Positions 1-9,395 of a stretch of DNA of 64,000 bases are shown piece by piece. The notes beneath the pieces were generated by a model. That model was not told the origin of the DNA. It did no database searches and worked only from the letters and a program-made list of their open reading frames with translations. The DNA comes from Actinomycetota bacterium (GTDB lineage: Bacteria; Actinomycetota; Actinomycetes; Nanopelagicales; Nanopelagicaceae). Made by a program: the position numbers and the translations under genes. How positions within the stretch are numbered: the stretch's first letter is position 1; each line of letters opens with the position of its first letter. The stretch lies in NCBI GenBank assembly GCA_003569265.1, contig BGON01000001.1:248001-312000 (forward strand), written 5' to 3'.

Positions 1-592
1 AGGACCCATCATGGAAAAGACGGGGCGCTTTGATATGGTCGTAATTTCCCCTGACGATCCAGAGGCGATGTTGCATCACTCTGATGTTTGTCGAAGCCAA
101 GGCATTGCATTTGCAGCTGATCCTTCCCAGCAGATGGCACGTATGAGCGGGGAGGAGATCAAACTTCTCATCGATGGCGCCTCTTACCTATTCCTCAATG
201 AATACGAATTAGCCCTGGCCATGCAGAAAACGGGCTGGAGTGATCGTGAGATTTTGGAGCATGTGAAAATCCGTGTAGTCACCTTGGGATCAAAGGGTGC
301 AAAGGTGGAAAACGCTGCAGGTGAGTTCGTCCAAGTGGGAGTTCCGCAAGAGAAATCAAAGACAGATCCAACAGGTGTGGGTGATTCCTTTAGATCTGGC
401 TTTATTGCAGGTCTGGCGTGGGGTTTGAGCCATGAGAGATGCGCCCAGTTAGGTTCTCTGATCGCAACCTACGTTATAGAGACGATGGGAACTCAGGAAT
501 ATCGATTTACTAGTGCGCAATTTCTTGCCCGTTTTCAAGATGCTTACGGGGCAAAAGCTGCGGCAGAGATAGCTCCACACCTGAATTTTTAG
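1..592 (+). CDS. adoK: PfkB-family sugar/nucleoside kinase, probably adenosine kinase (5' end outside window)
   Basis: This is the C-terminal part of a PfkB/ribokinase-family kinase; the frame is open through the left edge, so the start lies upstream. The family signature DPTGVGDSFRSG (about codons 120-131 of the visible part) carries the catalytic Asp of the GxGD anion-hole motif, and the preceding VTLGSKGA is the usual ATP-binding strand. The text AFAADPSQQ...SGEEI and QLGSLIATYVIETMGTQEY closely resembles, from memory, mycobacterial AdoK, which phosphorylates adenosine to AMP and lies beside ctaC in mycobacteria as here. The substrate (adenosine or a sugar) cannot be settled from this half of the protein. 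Confidence 0.75.
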   Translation, partial: GPIMEKTGRFDMVVISPDDPEAMLHHSDVCRSQGIAFAADPSQQMARMSGEEIKLLIDGASYLFLNEYELALAMQKTGWSDREILEHVKIRVVTLGSKGAKVENAAGEFVQVGVPQEKSKTDPTGVGDSFRSGFIAGLAWGLSHERCAQLGSLIATYVIETMGTQEYRFTSAQFLARFQDAYGAKAAAEIAPHLNF

Positions 593-665
593 TCCTTAAG
601 AATCTGTGACACGAACCACCAGGGTGGCCCCTTAAGCCGATGTCACCCCAGCGCGCTTTGCGCTC

Positions 666-671
666 TATCCT
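666..671 (+). promoter_or_regulatory. Candidate -10 box for leaderless ctaC
   Basis: TATCCT ends seven bases before the ATG at 679. The TANNNT-N6-8-start arrangement recurs in the window and points to a leaderless ctaC mRNA. No convincing -35 was seen. Confidence 0.4.
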
Positions 672-678
672 TAGCCCT

Positions 679-1428
679 ATGCCGCTAACAACGCTTAAGT
701 TTATTCGTGGGGTTGTTTTTCTTGCTCCCGCACTCTTGCTCACGGGCTGCTCAAAAGTTTCAGGTCTTGGCTTTGAAGAGGGGCTATCTAGTGTTAATGA
801 TGAGTCTTTATCCCTTTGGCAAGGCGCATGGATTGCCGCCGGTGTTGTTGGGGTCTTCACATTAATTTTGATTCTATGGCCAGCGTTTTTCCATCGTCTT
901 AAAAAAGACAGCCCAGAGTTTCCAAAGCAGACCCAGTACAACATTCCTGTTGAAGTTCTCTACACAATCATTCCTTTCATCATCGTGGCAGTGCTTTTCT
1001 ATTTCACAGCGAAGAAGGAAACGATAATTTCTGCAAAGACAGATACCTATAAGCATGAAATTACTGTTGAGGGAATTCAATGGTCGTGGCAGTTTGGTTA
1101 TCCAGAAGCTGGTCCTGATGCTCTAGTCACTGGAACTCCTGCTCAAGCACCAGTTCTCTATGTGCCACTGGGTGAAAAGGTCCGCTACACAATTACATCT
1201 AATGATGTTATTCATGGATTCTGGATTCCAGCATTTATGATTCAGATGCAGAATCTGCCAGGTGTCACCAACCACTTAGAGTTCACCGCTAATAAGCTGG
1301 GTGACTATCCTGGGCGATGCAATATTTTGTGTGGACGAAGTCACGCACAAATGTTGTTCACAGTTCGCGTTGTAACACCAGCGCAGTACCAGACTTATCT
1401 TGAAACCTTGAAGGGGAGCAGCGCATGA
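679..1428 (+). CDS. ctaC: Cytochrome c oxidase subunit II (lipoprotein, CuA domain)
   Basis: Subunit II of the aa3 oxidase takes electrons from the bc complex through CuA on the outer face of the membrane. The ATG at 679 gives a short n-region, a hydrophobic stretch and lipobox LLTGC, and is preceded by a TANNNT box; an in-frame ATG at 640 adds 13 residues and is less likely. Two membrane segments follow, then the cupredoxin domain with the His of SNDVIHGFW and the CuA loop [12 protein letters not shown], which has both Cys, the His and the Met. The usual Glu of this loop (CxExC), a ligand of the Mg/Mn site, is Ile here (codon 1324-1326). The stop overlaps the ctaD start by 4 bases. Confidence 0.95.
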   Translation: MPLTTLKFIRGVVFLAPALLLTGCSKVSGLGFEEGLSSVNDESLSLWQGAWIAAGVVGVFTLILILWPAFFHRLKKDSPEFPKQTQYNIPVEVLYTIIPFIIVAVLFYFTAKKETIISAKTDTYKHEITVEGIQWSWQFGYPEAGPDALVTGTPAQAPVLYVPLGEKVRYTITSNDVIHGFWIPAFMIQMQNLPGVTNHLEFTANKLGDYPGRCNILCGRSHAQMLFTVRVVTPAQYQTYLETLKGSSA

Positions 1429-3077
1429 CAACATATGCAGAACGTCCAACGATTACTGAGATGCCTCCAGTACCAGCTATCAAGGGCAAGGCTTTTGTAA
1501 AGTGGGTTACTTCAACTGACCACAAAACAATCGGCTACTTGTATTTGATTACATCATTTGCCTGGTTTCTCATTGCTGGCCTGTTGGCCCTCTTGCTGCG
1601 CTCTGAACTTGCCCGCCCAGGAATGCAGTTCTTGAGCGCAGAGCAGTACAACCAGATTTTCACCATGCACGGAACGATTATGTTGCTGATGTTTGCAACA
1701 CCGTTGTTCGTTGGTTTTACTAACGTGATCATGCCGCTGCAAATCGGTGCGGCTGACGTAGCTTTTCCGCGCTTGAACATGCTCTCTTACTGGCTCTACC
1801 TCTTTGGTGGCATCATGGCATTTGCCGGATTCCTTACACCTGGAGGAGCAGCATCATTTGGTTGGACAGTTTATGTTCCACTTTCAAATGCATCGTATTC
1901 ACCAGGAATTGGCGCAGACCTTTGGTTATTAGGCCTTGCAGTAAGCGGTATCGGAACAATTCTCGGTGGCGTTAATTTCGTTACAACAATTTTCACAATG
2001 CGCGCACCAGGTATGACGATGTTCCGCATGTCAATTTTTTCTTGGAACGCATTGCTGACTTCAATCCTTGTTCTTCTTGCGTTCCCTCCACTTGCAGCAG
2101 CTTTACTAGGGCTCGAAGCAGATCGTATTTATGGCACACATCTTTTTGATCCAGCAAACGGTGGAGCAATGCTGTTCCAGCACTTGTTCTGGTTCTTTGG
2201 ACACCCCGAGGTGTATATCTTGGCGCTTCCATTCTTTGGTATTGCTACTGAGATTTTGCCAGTATTTAGCCGCAAGCCAATCTTTGGATATAAAGGTTTG
2301 ATTGCAGCAACGATCGCAATTGCCGCACTCTCGGTTTCAGTCTGGGCCCACCACATGTTTGCAACGGGACAAGTTCTCTTGCCATTCTTCTCATTCATGA
2401 CTTTCCTTATTGGTGTTCCAACTGGTGTGAAGTTCTTCAACTGGATCGGCACGATGTGGCGTGGTCAGGTTACTTTTGAAACTCCCATGCTCTGGGTGAT
2501 GGGATTCCTTGTCACCTTCCTTTTCGGTGGATTAACTGGAATCATCCTGGCTTCACCTCCTCTAGATTTCGCAGTCTCTGCTAGCTACTTCGTCGTTGCC
2601 CACTTCCACTATGTTCTATTTGGAACTGTGGTCTTTGCAATGTTTGCTGGTTTCTACTTCTGGTGGCCAAAGATGACTGGTCGCATGCTCAATGAGCGCC
2701 TAGGAAAGATTCACTTCTGGACAACTTTCTTTGGTTTCCACCTCACTTTCCTTATTCAGCACTGGGTTGGAATTAAGGGTTTCCCTCGTCGTTATGCAGA
2801 TTACCTACCAACTGATGGCTTCACCTTTATGAATGAAGTGTCAACAATCGGTTCATTTTTACTAGCGTTTTCAATGATTCCATTTATGGTCAACATCTGG
2901 ATCACACGCAAAGCACCAGTAGTTGGCGTTGATGATCCTTGGGGCTACGGTGCATCACTTGAGTGGGCAACAACATGTCCACCACCTCGCCACAACTTCC
3001 TTTCAATGCCTCGCATCTCATCAGAGCGACCAGCATTTGATCTGCACTATCCACACATTAAGACTGAAGGGCACTAA
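1425..3077 (+). CDS. ctaD: Cytochrome c oxidase subunit I
   Basis: Catalytic subunit of the proton-pumping aa3 oxidase, 550 residues with about twelve membrane helices. Visible hallmarks are the haem a His in FTMHGTIM, the D-channel Asp in GAADVAFPR, the CuB/Tyr motif GHPEVY with the gating Glu, the CuB His pair in VWAHHMF, and the haem ligands in [11 protein letters not shown]. The C-terminus [23 protein letters not shown] is typical of actinobacterial CtaD. Residues 385-386, eight positions before the first His of AHFHY, are Ser-Ala where the family normally has His-Asp (Mg/Mn site). Translationally coupled to ctaC. Confidence 0.97.
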   Translation: MTTYAERPTITEMPPVPAIKGKAFVKWVTSTDHKTIGYLYLITSFAWFLIAGLLALLLRSELARPGMQFLSAEQYNQIFTMHGTIMLLMFATPLFVGFTNVIMPLQIGAADVAFPRLNMLSYWLYLFGGIMAFAGFLTPGGAASFGWTVYVPLSNASYSPGIGADLWLLGLAVSGIGTILGGVNFVTTIFTMRAPGMTMFRMSIFSWNALLTSILVLLAFPPLAAALLGLEADRIYGTHLFDPANGGAMLFQHLFWFFGHPEVYILALPFFGIATEILPVFSRKPIFGYKGLIAATIAIAALSVSVWAHHMFATGQVLLPFFSFMTFLIGVPTGVKFFNWIGTMWRGQVTFETPMLWVMGFLVTFLFGGLTGIILASPPLDFAVSASYFVVAHFHYVLFGTVVFAMFAGFYFWWPKMTGRMLNERLGKIHFWTTFFGFHLTFLIQHWVGIKGFPRRYADYLPTDGFTFMNEVSTIGSFLLAFSMIPFMVNIWITRKAPVVGVDDPWGYGASLEWATTCPPPRHNFLSMPRISSERPAFDLHYPHIKTEGH

Positions 3078-3083
3078 CAAACT

Positions 3084-3488
3084 ATGAAGGTTTCTTGGCA
3101 GCTATTTATCGGTCTCTCGTTGTTCTATGTCTTGATGACAGTTATTTATTGGCAAGTGGGCGGTGAGCCAGTAGGAATTGGCGGCATGCTTCTTGCAGCA
3201 GCACTTGCTGGCATGGTTGGCTTTTATGTGTGGTTCACACAACGCCGCATCGGACAAATTCTCCCTGAAGATAATATGACGGCACTAATTTCAGATGGTG
3301 CAGGAGATCTTGGTTTCTATAGCCCTCACTCATGGTGGCCATTGCCAGTTGCTTTGAGCATGTGTGCACTGACGCTTTCACTCATTATTGGATGGTGGTT
3401 GACCGTGATTTCACTAGGGGCACTTGTTATCTCCATTATCGGAATGGTGACGGAGTATGAAAAGCCGGCTACGGTTTCTGCACACTAA
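3084..3488 (+). CDS. ctaF: Actinobacterial cytochrome c oxidase subunit IV
   Basis: A 134-residue membrane protein with two N-terminal hydrophobic segments, a short middle loop and two C-terminal segments (about residues 90-125), the layout of the actinobacterial subunit IV. It sits six bases after ctaD, its usual place, and has the FYSPHSWWPL motif common in this family. It is a structural subunit of the bc-aa3 supercomplex without redox centres. The stop shares one base with the next start. Confidence 0.9.
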   Translation: MKVSWQLFIGLSLFYVLMTVIYWQVGGEPVGIGGMLLAAALAGMVGFYVWFTQRRIGQILPEDNMTALISDGAGDLGFYSPHSWWPLPVALSMCALTLSLIIGWWLTVISLGALVISIIGMVTEYEKPATVSAH

Positions 3489-3961
3489 TGTCACAAGTAC
3501 GCGCAGAGATTCTGGATGTTGATTATCCAAATACTGCTGCAGCACGCATAGTAATTAATGCCCCCGCATCAAAAATATTTCAAGTACTAGCTGATCCACG
3601 TGCTCACGCATCTTTTGATGGTTCAGGCACAATAGAGAAAAGTATTTCAGGGCCAGAACGTCTGTATGTTGGTGCAAAATTTTCAATGGCGATGAAGATT
3701 AAGGTGCCCTATCGCATTACCAACACAGTTGTGGCATTTGAAGAGAATCAAAAGATAACGTGGTGCCATCTTATGAAGTGGACCTGGTCGTATGAGCTCA
3801 AAGATTTGGGTAATTCAACCACTCAGGTAACTGAGATTTTTGATGGCCATTCAATTCCTGCCTTTTCCCGTTGGTGGCTAAAGAAGACTGGCGCTGTGGC
3901 TAGAAATCCAAAGTTTATGGCTAAGAGTTTGGTACAACTTAAAGCGTTGTGTGAAGGTTGA
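3488..3961 (+). CDS. SRPBCC (START/polyketide-cyclase-like) protein
   Basis: A 157-residue soluble protein beginning with the SRPBCC pattern AARIVINAPASKIFQVLADPRAHASFDGSGT, a helix-grip fold that binds hydrophobic ligands in a cavity. Ligand and role are unknown. It has no catalytic motif, signal peptide or membrane segment. It overlaps the ctaF stop by one base and the next start by four, so it is cotranscribed with the oxidase genes; whether it has anything to do with respiration is open. Confidence 0.8.
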   Translation: MSQVRAEILDVDYPNTAAARIVINAPASKIFQVLADPRAHASFDGSGTIEKSISGPERLYVGAKFSMAMKIKVPYRITNTVVAFEENQKITWCHLMKWTWSYELKDLGNSTTQVTEIFDGHSIPAFSRWWLKKTGAVARNPKFMAKSLVQLKALCEG

Positions 3962-4818
3962 AAACTGCACGCTTAGTGCCTTGTCTGTTTGTTTTCCTAT
4001 GGAGTACCGGCTTTGTCGGTGCTAAATACGGCCTTCCCTTTGCAGATCCCTTCATTTTCTTATCACTTCGCATCTTTATAGCAGCTGGAATTCTCTTCAT
4101 CGCAGCTCGCCTCATGCACGCACAGATTTCACTGACTCGCAGTGATATTGGTAAATCATCACTCATAGGGTTATTTTTGCATGCCTTTTATCTTGGGGGA
4201 GTCTTCTTTGCAATCTCCAAGGGTGTCTCGGCCGGAGTTGCAGCAGTAATCACGAGTTTGCAACCAGTATTTGTCTCAATCCTGGCAGTCAAAGTTCTAG
4301 GTGAAAAACTTCGTTGGAGTCAGTTTGCAGGGCTAGTGACTGGTCTAATTGGTGTGGTTTTAGTTCTGGGACCAACTTTTGATAGCTCGGTCTCCAAGAT
4401 TGGAATTGCAGGTGTTTTCCTTGCCTTATTAGGCAGTACTACAGCAACGCTGATGCAAAAGAAGTTTGGTGCAGATATTCCTATGGTGGTTGGAACGGCT
4501 TATCAATACGTAGCCGCTGGTGCCGTCCTTGGTTTTGCAGCTATTGCAACTGGTGGCACACGCATCGAGTTCACACCAAAGTTTGGCGTCGCAATGATCT
4601 GGTTGATTCTTGCCCTATCTGTCGGCGCTGTGCTGCTTTTACTGCGCCTTCTCAATAGCGGCAGCGCAGCCTCGGTTTCATCCTTGTTTTATCTCGTTCC
4701 ACCAGCAACAGCTCTTGAGGCCTATGTTTTATTTGGCGAAAAAGTAAACACCCAAGGCTTCCTTGGAATAGGAATTACCGCCCTGGGTGTTTGGCTTGTA
4801 ATACGCAAAACCAACTAG
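3958..4818 (+). CDS. EamA/DMT-family transporter
   Basis: A 286-residue integral membrane protein with about ten hydrophobic segments arranged as two EamA repeats (roughly residues 5-130 and 145-283); each repeat ends in the typical LGEKLRWSQFAGLVTGLIGVVLV or LFGEKVNTQGFLGIGI pattern. Such drug/metabolite transporters usually export small metabolites; the substrate cannot be read from sequence. The start is TTG at 3958, overlapping the SRPBCC stop. The 3' end overlaps the convergent qcrB stop by four bases. Confidence 0.88.
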   Translation: MKTARLVPCLFVFLWSTGFVGAKYGLPFADPFIFLSLRIFIAAGILFIAARLMHAQISLTRSDIGKSSLIGLFLHAFYLGGVFFAISKGVSAGVAAVITSLQPVFVSILAVKVLGEKLRWSQFAGLVTGLIGVVLVLGPTFDSSVSKIGIAGVFLALLGSTTATLMQKKFGADIPMVVGTAYQYVAAGAVLGFAAIATGGTRIEFTPKFGVAMIWLILALSVGAVLLLLRLLNSGSAASVSSLFYLVPPATALEAYVLFGEKVNTQGFLGIGITALGVWLVIRKTN

Positions 4819-6401
4819 TGGCTCTCGATCTCCTTTAACTCTTGCTCAGTTACCTTAGGCACAGAGACTGCATGGGCCTTGCTGAGACGGCGTTGAATCT
4901 TGTTCTTAAGAGCACCTGGTCTGCGCACACCACGAGCATCAACATCTTCAATCTCAAGTGGAGTGAGCTGTTCGTGTGATTGCAAAAGGAAAGCCTTCTC
5001 TGGGGAAATTGGTGTGTGAACTTCAACGAACTCACCATGAGGCAAGCGCAGTAGGCGACCAGACTCTGCTCCATGAAGAAGAAGTTCGCGATCTGCGCGT
5101 TGCAGAGACAAGCACAGACGCTTGGTAATGATGAAAGCTAGCGGCGGAAGAACAAAGATTCCTATGCGAGAGAACCACATGATTTGGTTAATCGATAGAT
5201 CAAAATTCGTCGCAATAATGTCATTTCCACCATTGATCAGTGAAATCATGACAAAAGTAATTGACATGACGCCAAGGGCGGTGCGGTTTGGCACATTGCG
5301 TGGTCGATCTAGCAAGTGGTGCTCACGCTTGTCACCCGTAATCCAACTTTCAATAAATGGATAGAACGCCATTCCTGTGAAGATGATTCCAGGCACGATT
5401 AATGTCGGAATTAAAATGTTCCAGGAAATAGTGTGGCCGAAGGCATGTGTTTCTAATGGGGGAGCCATGCGTACAAGACCGTCGAGCCAACCCATGTACC
5501 AGTCAGGTTGTGAACCTGCTGAAATCTGTCCTGGCGTGTAAGGGCCATAAAGCCAGATCGGGTTAATCGATGCAACGGCAGCTAAGAACGCGGTGATTCC
5601 AAATACAACGAAGAAGAATCCACCAGCTTTAGCCATGTAGACGGGCAAGATGGGATGTCCCACAACGTTAGTTTCTGTGCGACCAACACCTGGGAACTGT
5701 GTGTGCTTTTGGTACCAAACAAGCATTACGTGAATTGTGATGACGGCTAGGAAGATTCCAGGAATGATCAAAATATGCAGGGTAAAGATCCGGGGGATAA
5801 AGCCAACACCAGGGAAGCCTCCACCAAATAAGAAGAATGTTATATATGTTCCAACAACTGGGACCGCCTGAATAATCGCTGAAGTAATGCGCATTCCAGT
5901 TCCAGATAGCAAGTCATCAGGAAGTGAGTATCCAAGCAGACCCTCTACTAGTCCAAGAGTCAGTAGAAGAATTCCAAGAATCCAGTTGAACTCTCGTGGC
6001 TTTCTAAATGCACCCGTAAAGAAAACACGCAAAAGGTGAGCAACGATTGCTGCCATAAATATGTTTGCTGACCAGTGGTGGATTTGGCGCATCAATAGGC
6101 CTCCGCGCACTTCAAATGAGATATCTAGCGTTGAGGCATATGCAGCTGACATCTTTAAACCTTTGAGTGGCTCATAAACACCTTCATAGATGACATCTCT
6201 TTGTGAAGGATCAAACCAGAAAGTTAAGAATGTTCCTGAAAGTAGCAGGATCACAAATGAATACATGCATACTTCACCGAACATGAACGACCAGTGATCA
6301 GGAAAGACTTTGTTAAGTGACTTCTTCACCCAGCGCGCAGCGCCTAACCTTTCATCAACAAAGTTAGCAACATTTCCAACTGCTTTTTCAGTTGTTGTCA
6401 T
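4815..6401 (-). CDS. qcrB: Cytochrome bc1 complex cytochrome b subunit
   Basis: Di-haem cytochrome b of the menaquinol:cytochrome c reductase, 528 residues. The two haem-binding His pairs are in RQIHHWSANIFMAAIVAHLL and in HILIIPGIFLAVITIHVMLVW; the Qo-site motif is PDWY, the actinobacterial form of PEWY. The long hydrophilic C-terminal tail (about residues 430-528) is typical of actinobacterial QcrB and contacts the oxidase in the supercomplex. It starts with ATG overlapping the qcrA stop by four bases; last gene of ctaE-qcrC-qcrA-qcrB. Confidence 0.96.
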   Translation of the reverse strand: MTTTEKAVGNVANFVDERLGAARWVKKSLNKVFPDHWSFMFGEVCMYSFVILLLSGTFLTFWFDPSQRDVIYEGVYEPLKGLKMSAAYASTLDISFEVRGGLLMRQIHHWSANIFMAAIVAHLLRVFFTGAFRKPREFNWILGILLLTLGLVEGLLGYSLPDDLLSGTGMRITSAIIQAVPVVGTYITFFLFGGGFPGVGFIPRIFTLHILIIPGIFLAVITIHVMLVWYQKHTQFPGVGRTETNVVGHPILPVYMAKAGGFFFVVFGITAFLAAVASINPIWLYGPYTPGQISAGSQPDWYMGWLDGLVRMAPPLETHAFGHTISWNILIPTLIVPGIIFTGMAFYPFIESWITGDKREHHLLDRPRNVPNRTALGVMSITFVMISLINGGNDIIATNFDLSINQIMWFSRIGIFVLPPLAFIITKRLCLSLQRADRELLLHGAESGRLLRLPHGEFVEVHTPISPEKAFLLQSHEQLTPLEIEDVDARGVRRPGALKNKIQRRLSKAHAVSVPKVTEQELKEIESH

Positions 6402-7348
6402 TGTGAGTTCCTCTCCCAGAAACTAGGTCCGACTGCTTCATTAAATGGTGCACGTGCTACTAAATATCCTTCGGCATCCACCGTGATGTCGAGTTGGGGA
6501 AGTGGTCTTGCTGCAGGCCCAAAGATGACTTTGGCAGCGCGTGTCACGTCAAATGTTGACTGGTGACAAGGACACAACAGGTGTTTTGTCGTTTGTTCAT
6601 AGAGTGCGACGGCGCAACCCATGTGTGAACAAATCTTTGAAAAAGCGATGATTCCTTCATGCGTCATTGCTAAGCGCTCTGGAGTTAACTGGAAATCTTG
6701 TGGGCGCAATCTAATAAGAAGGACTGGGTCCTTTGCAATATCACTCAGTGGTCGCTCATCCTCATGTTCAACAGCAGGCAGAACCTGCACAACAGAGCCC
6801 ACCTCAAGATCTGAAGCCAAGATTGGGCGGTTACCTGGATCAGTGAGCAGACGAGTTCCCGCTTTCCAATTCGTCATCTCCAACTGCTTTCCAGGTAGTG
6901 GACCAAGATCGCGAAGAAGAAGAACTGGTGGAAGAGCAAAGAGACCAACGGCTGCGCCAAGTGAGCGCTTAATTAACTTACGGCGTCCTAGTTGAACTCC
7001 TGCCACACCCTCTTTAACGGTTTGAACTAACTCTGCGCGGTCTTCATCACTTGAGCGGAATTCATGGCGATGATTAATAACTTCTTTATCTGGCATTAAA
7101 GTCTTGGCCCAGTGAATTGCAGCAATGCCGATGAAAAATAACGACATGGCCATACCAATTCCAATACCTAATTGCTGTGCGTTTTGATTACCCATAATTG
7201 GGATAAAGATAAAGACATCACTGGCGACATAAACATATGAATAAATCAGAAGTAAAGAGCCAACACCAGATAGGCCAAAGAGAATTGCAATCTGCCGTTC
7301 TGCGCGCTTTTCAGAGGCAGGGTTGATGTCGGTAGCACGCGGTTGCAT
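6398..7348 (-). CDS. qcrA: Rieske iron-sulfur subunit of the bc complex
   Basis: A 316-residue Rieske protein of the actinobacterial type with three N-terminal membrane segments (about residues 20-80 and 130-150) and a C-terminal Rieske domain. The 2Fe-2S ligands are in CSHMGC and CPCHQS, with the two Cys-x-His motifs and the extra disulfide Cys present. It transfers electrons from menaquinol to the QcrC haems. It lies between qcrC (53-base gap) and qcrB (overlap). Confidence 0.95.
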   Translation of the reverse strand: MQPRATDINPASEKRAERQIAILFGLSGVGSLLLIYSYVYVASDVFIFIPIMGNQNAQQLGIGIGMAMSLFFIGIAAIHWAKTLMPDKEVINHRHEFRSSDEDRAELVQTVKEGVAGVQLGRRKLIKRSLGAAVGLFALPPVLLLRDLGPLPGKQLEMTNWKAGTRLLTDPGNRPILASDLEVGSVVQVLPAVEHEDERPLSDIAKDPVLLIRLRPQDFQLTPERLAMTHEGIIAFSKICSHMGCAVALYEQTTKHLLCPCHQSTFDVTRAAKVIFGPAARPLPQLDITVDAEGYLVARAPFNEAVGPSFWERNSQ

Positions 7349-7401
7349 GTTGTGGTGCTACTGAGTTATCAGTGGGTACTAATTCATTAGACACGTTGCG
7401 C

Positions 7402-8194
7402 CTACCTTGCTCTCATAGTTAGCCAGACTGCAATACCAATGAGCAGTCCAAGTCCTAGTATCCAAGCCACCAGACCTTCAGTAACTGGTCCAATTCGCCC
7501 CATTGTTGCACCACCTAGATTTGGTTCAGCTTCAGCGGCCTTGATCCATTTGATTACTGAAAGCTTTTCAGCAGGTGTAATGGTTTTATCACTAAATACT
7601 GGCATTGATTGTGGACCAGTGATCATGGCTTCATAAATATGTTTTGGTTCAACACCCATAAGAGTGGGTGCGTACTTACCTTGTGATAACGCACCACCTT
7701 GACCAGCAAAGTTGTGACACATGGCGCAGTTATTTCTAAATAGCTCCCCACCTTGGGCAGAGTTTCCATCGCGTTCATAATTAAGGGCTGATTCCTCTGG
7801 AATTGCAGGGCCAGGGGCAAGAGATGCGACATATACAGCTAGCGCCGCAACTTCTTCTTCGTTATAGACAGGTGCTTTGCGCATCGCTTGTGTGCTCATG
7901 TCAGCCATCGGCATACGGCCAGTTCCAACTTGGAAATCAACTGAGGCAGCTCCTGTGCCAATTAGAGAAGGCGCTACAGATCCACCTTCAGCGTTGAGTC
8001 CGTGGCAAAGAGGAACAACCTTTAAGGAAGATCTGCTTGCCTTCTTCAATGGAAGCTGATCTAGAAAAAACGTTTTGTGATTCTTTAACAGTTGTACTGG
8101 CAACAGAAAAAGTCGTTCCAATAGTTAGTAGAGCAAATATAAGTAGGAATGGGCCAGCGGCTTTGTGTCGACGGTAACGCGATAAACGCTTCAC
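7402..8194 (-). pseudogene. qcrC: Di-haem cytochrome c subunit of the bc complex, interrupted by a frameshift
   Basis: The N-terminal frame (GTG at 8194) gives a membrane anchor and ...GKQIFLKGCSS, then runs out of frame; the other frame resumes with CHGLNAEGG and continues through the second haem motif CAMCH and a C-terminal membrane helix to 7402. Removing one A from the AAA run at 8007-8009 (one T on the coding strand) restores KGCSSCHG, the first CxxCH haem site, and a normal-length QcrC of about 263 residues. QcrC passes electrons from the Rieske centre to CuA and is the only cytochrome c of the supercomplex, so real loss would be severe. A sequencing or assembly indel is the simplest explanation. 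Confidence 0.9.
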
Positions 8195-8211
8195 GAAGAA
8201 ATTGTGCTCCC

Positions 8212-8841
8212 TTACTTAATTAGGTAGATCGCCGAGAAGAGTGCGATCCACACGACATCGACAAAGTGCCAGTAGTACGAAACAACGATTGCTGTTGTTG
8301 CCTGTTCATGAGTAAAGCGACGCGCCTTAGAAACACGAATGAGCACAATAAGAAAGGCAAGAAGACCACCGGTCACGTGCAGTCCGTGGAAACCAGTTGC
8401 TATGAAAAAGATTGAGCCGTAAGCATTAGAAGAGAGAGTTAAACCTTCTTCAACAAGTGCTGCATATTCAAAAATTTGACCGCCAATAAAGAATGAACCC
8501 ATCAAGAAAGTCAAAGCAAACCATTCACGCATTCCCCATTTATTCATCTGCAGAATTGAACCTGTGCGATGATTTTGAAAACGCTCTGCAGCAAAGACTC
8601 CGAACTGACAGGTGACAGAGGAGAGAACAAGAACTGTTGTATTAAGTGCTGCAAATGGAATATTGAGAATCTCACTTGATTCTGTCCAGATGCTTGGACC
8701 CTGCACTGCGCGAGTGGTGAAATAAATAGCAAAGAGTGCGGCAAAGAACATCAGCTCACTGGATAGCCACACGATTGTTCCCACGGCAACGGCATTGGGG
8801 CGTGTGATCTTGTGGTGGGCAGCGATGGATGTACTCGACAT
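8212..8841 (-). CDS. ctaE: Cytochrome c oxidase subunit III
   Basis: A 209-residue membrane protein with five hydrophobic segments, the short actinobacterial subunit III. Characteristic stretches are [25 protein letters not shown] near the N-terminus, [12 protein letters not shown], and [19 protein letters not shown] at the C-terminus. It stabilises proton uptake by subunit I. First gene of the ctaE-qcrCAB unit, 17 bases upstream of qcrC; the region between it and the divergent gene at 8992 must hold its promoter. Confidence 0.95.
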   Translation of the reverse strand: MSSTSIAAHHKITRPNAVAVGTIVWLSSELMFFAALFAIYFTTRAVQGPSIWTESSEILNIPFAALNTTVLVLSSVTCQFGVFAAERFQNHRTGSILQMNKWGMREWFALTFLMGSFFIGGQIFEYAALVEEGLTLSSNAYGSIFFIATGFHGLHVTGGLLAFLIVLIRVSKARRFTHEQATTAIVVSYYWHFVDVVWIALFSAIYLIK

Positions 8842-8979
8842 GGGCCTTATTATTCCCGAAAACTACGCCTACGTCTTACGGGAGACCCCTCATATGCAGG
8901 TTATTCACCCCGTTCTAGAGTGAAACAGCCCACAGATATTTGAGAGTAAAAATCAGCTCACGCAGCCATTGTGGGCGCT

Positions 8980-8985
8980 TAGACT
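8980..8985 (+). promoter_or_regulatory. Candidate -10 box (leaderless) for the receiver-like gene
   Basis: TAGACT lies six bases before the ATG at 8992, matching the leaderless spacing seen at thrS and the gmk fusion. The rest of the 150-base divergent gap (8842-8991) shows no clear repeat or RNA structure. Confidence 0.5.
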
Positions 8986-8991
8986 TAGGCC

Positions 8992-9393
8992 ATGGCAAAA
9001 AAGCAGATACTGGTTTACGCAGATGATTCATCTGTGCGAAAGGCGGTCATTGATGCCTTGGGAACCAGAACTGCAAGTGATGTAGGCGAGCATCAGATTC
9101 ATGAGTTTGCAACCGCCGCTGCTCTTCGTTCCTATGTTGATAACAATAAAAACATCGATCTTTTCATCCTAGATGGCGAAGCCGTCCCAGAGGGTGGACT
9201 AGGCGTGGCCCGACAACTCAAAGATGAAGTATTTAACTGCCCACCTGTTTTAATTATTACAGGGCGCAAAGAAGATGCTTGGCTTGCTGCATGGTCCATG
9301 GCTGAAGCATCAATTGTTCACCCAATAGATCCATTCACTCTTGCTAAAAGTGCGGCAGAGCTACTTCGCGGCACAACCCCTGCTGTAGTTTAA
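8992..9393 (+). CDS. Response-regulator receiver-like protein without output domain
   Basis: A 133-residue single-domain protein resembling a CheY-like receiver: the acidic pair Asp11-Asp12 after strand 1 (QILVYADD), a candidate phosphoacceptor Asp61 in DLFILDGEAVPEGG, and a final VHPIDPFTL element. At the position of the conserved KP lysine it has His (HPIDPF), and the Thr strand reads LIITGRKED, so phosphorylation may be impaired. No histidine kinase is nearby. It lies two bases upstream of trpD and is probably cotranscribed. Function unknown. Confidence 0.7.
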   Translation: MAKKQILVYADDSSVRKAVIDALGTRTASDVGEHQIHEFATAAALRSYVDNNKNIDLFILDGEAVPEGGLGVARQLKDEVFNCPPVLIITGRKEDAWLAAWSMAEASIVHPIDPFTLAKSAAELLRGTTPAVV

Positions 9394-9395
9394 AA

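Noticed and set aside
640-678. Upstream ATG for ctaC
   Set aside because: The extra 13 residues precede a complete lipoprotein signal, and the TANNNT box points to the ATG at 679.
510-944. Minus-strand open frame of 144 codons opposite ctaC
   Set aside because: It lies over the well-supported ctaC gene, has no recognisable domain and reads as a shadow frame; similar antisense frames over other genes were dropped for the same reason.
7379-7390. Short palindrome CTAAT-TC-ATTAG between qcrC and qcrA
   Set aside because: Five-base arms with a two-base centre are expected by chance, and there is no terminator-like tail.
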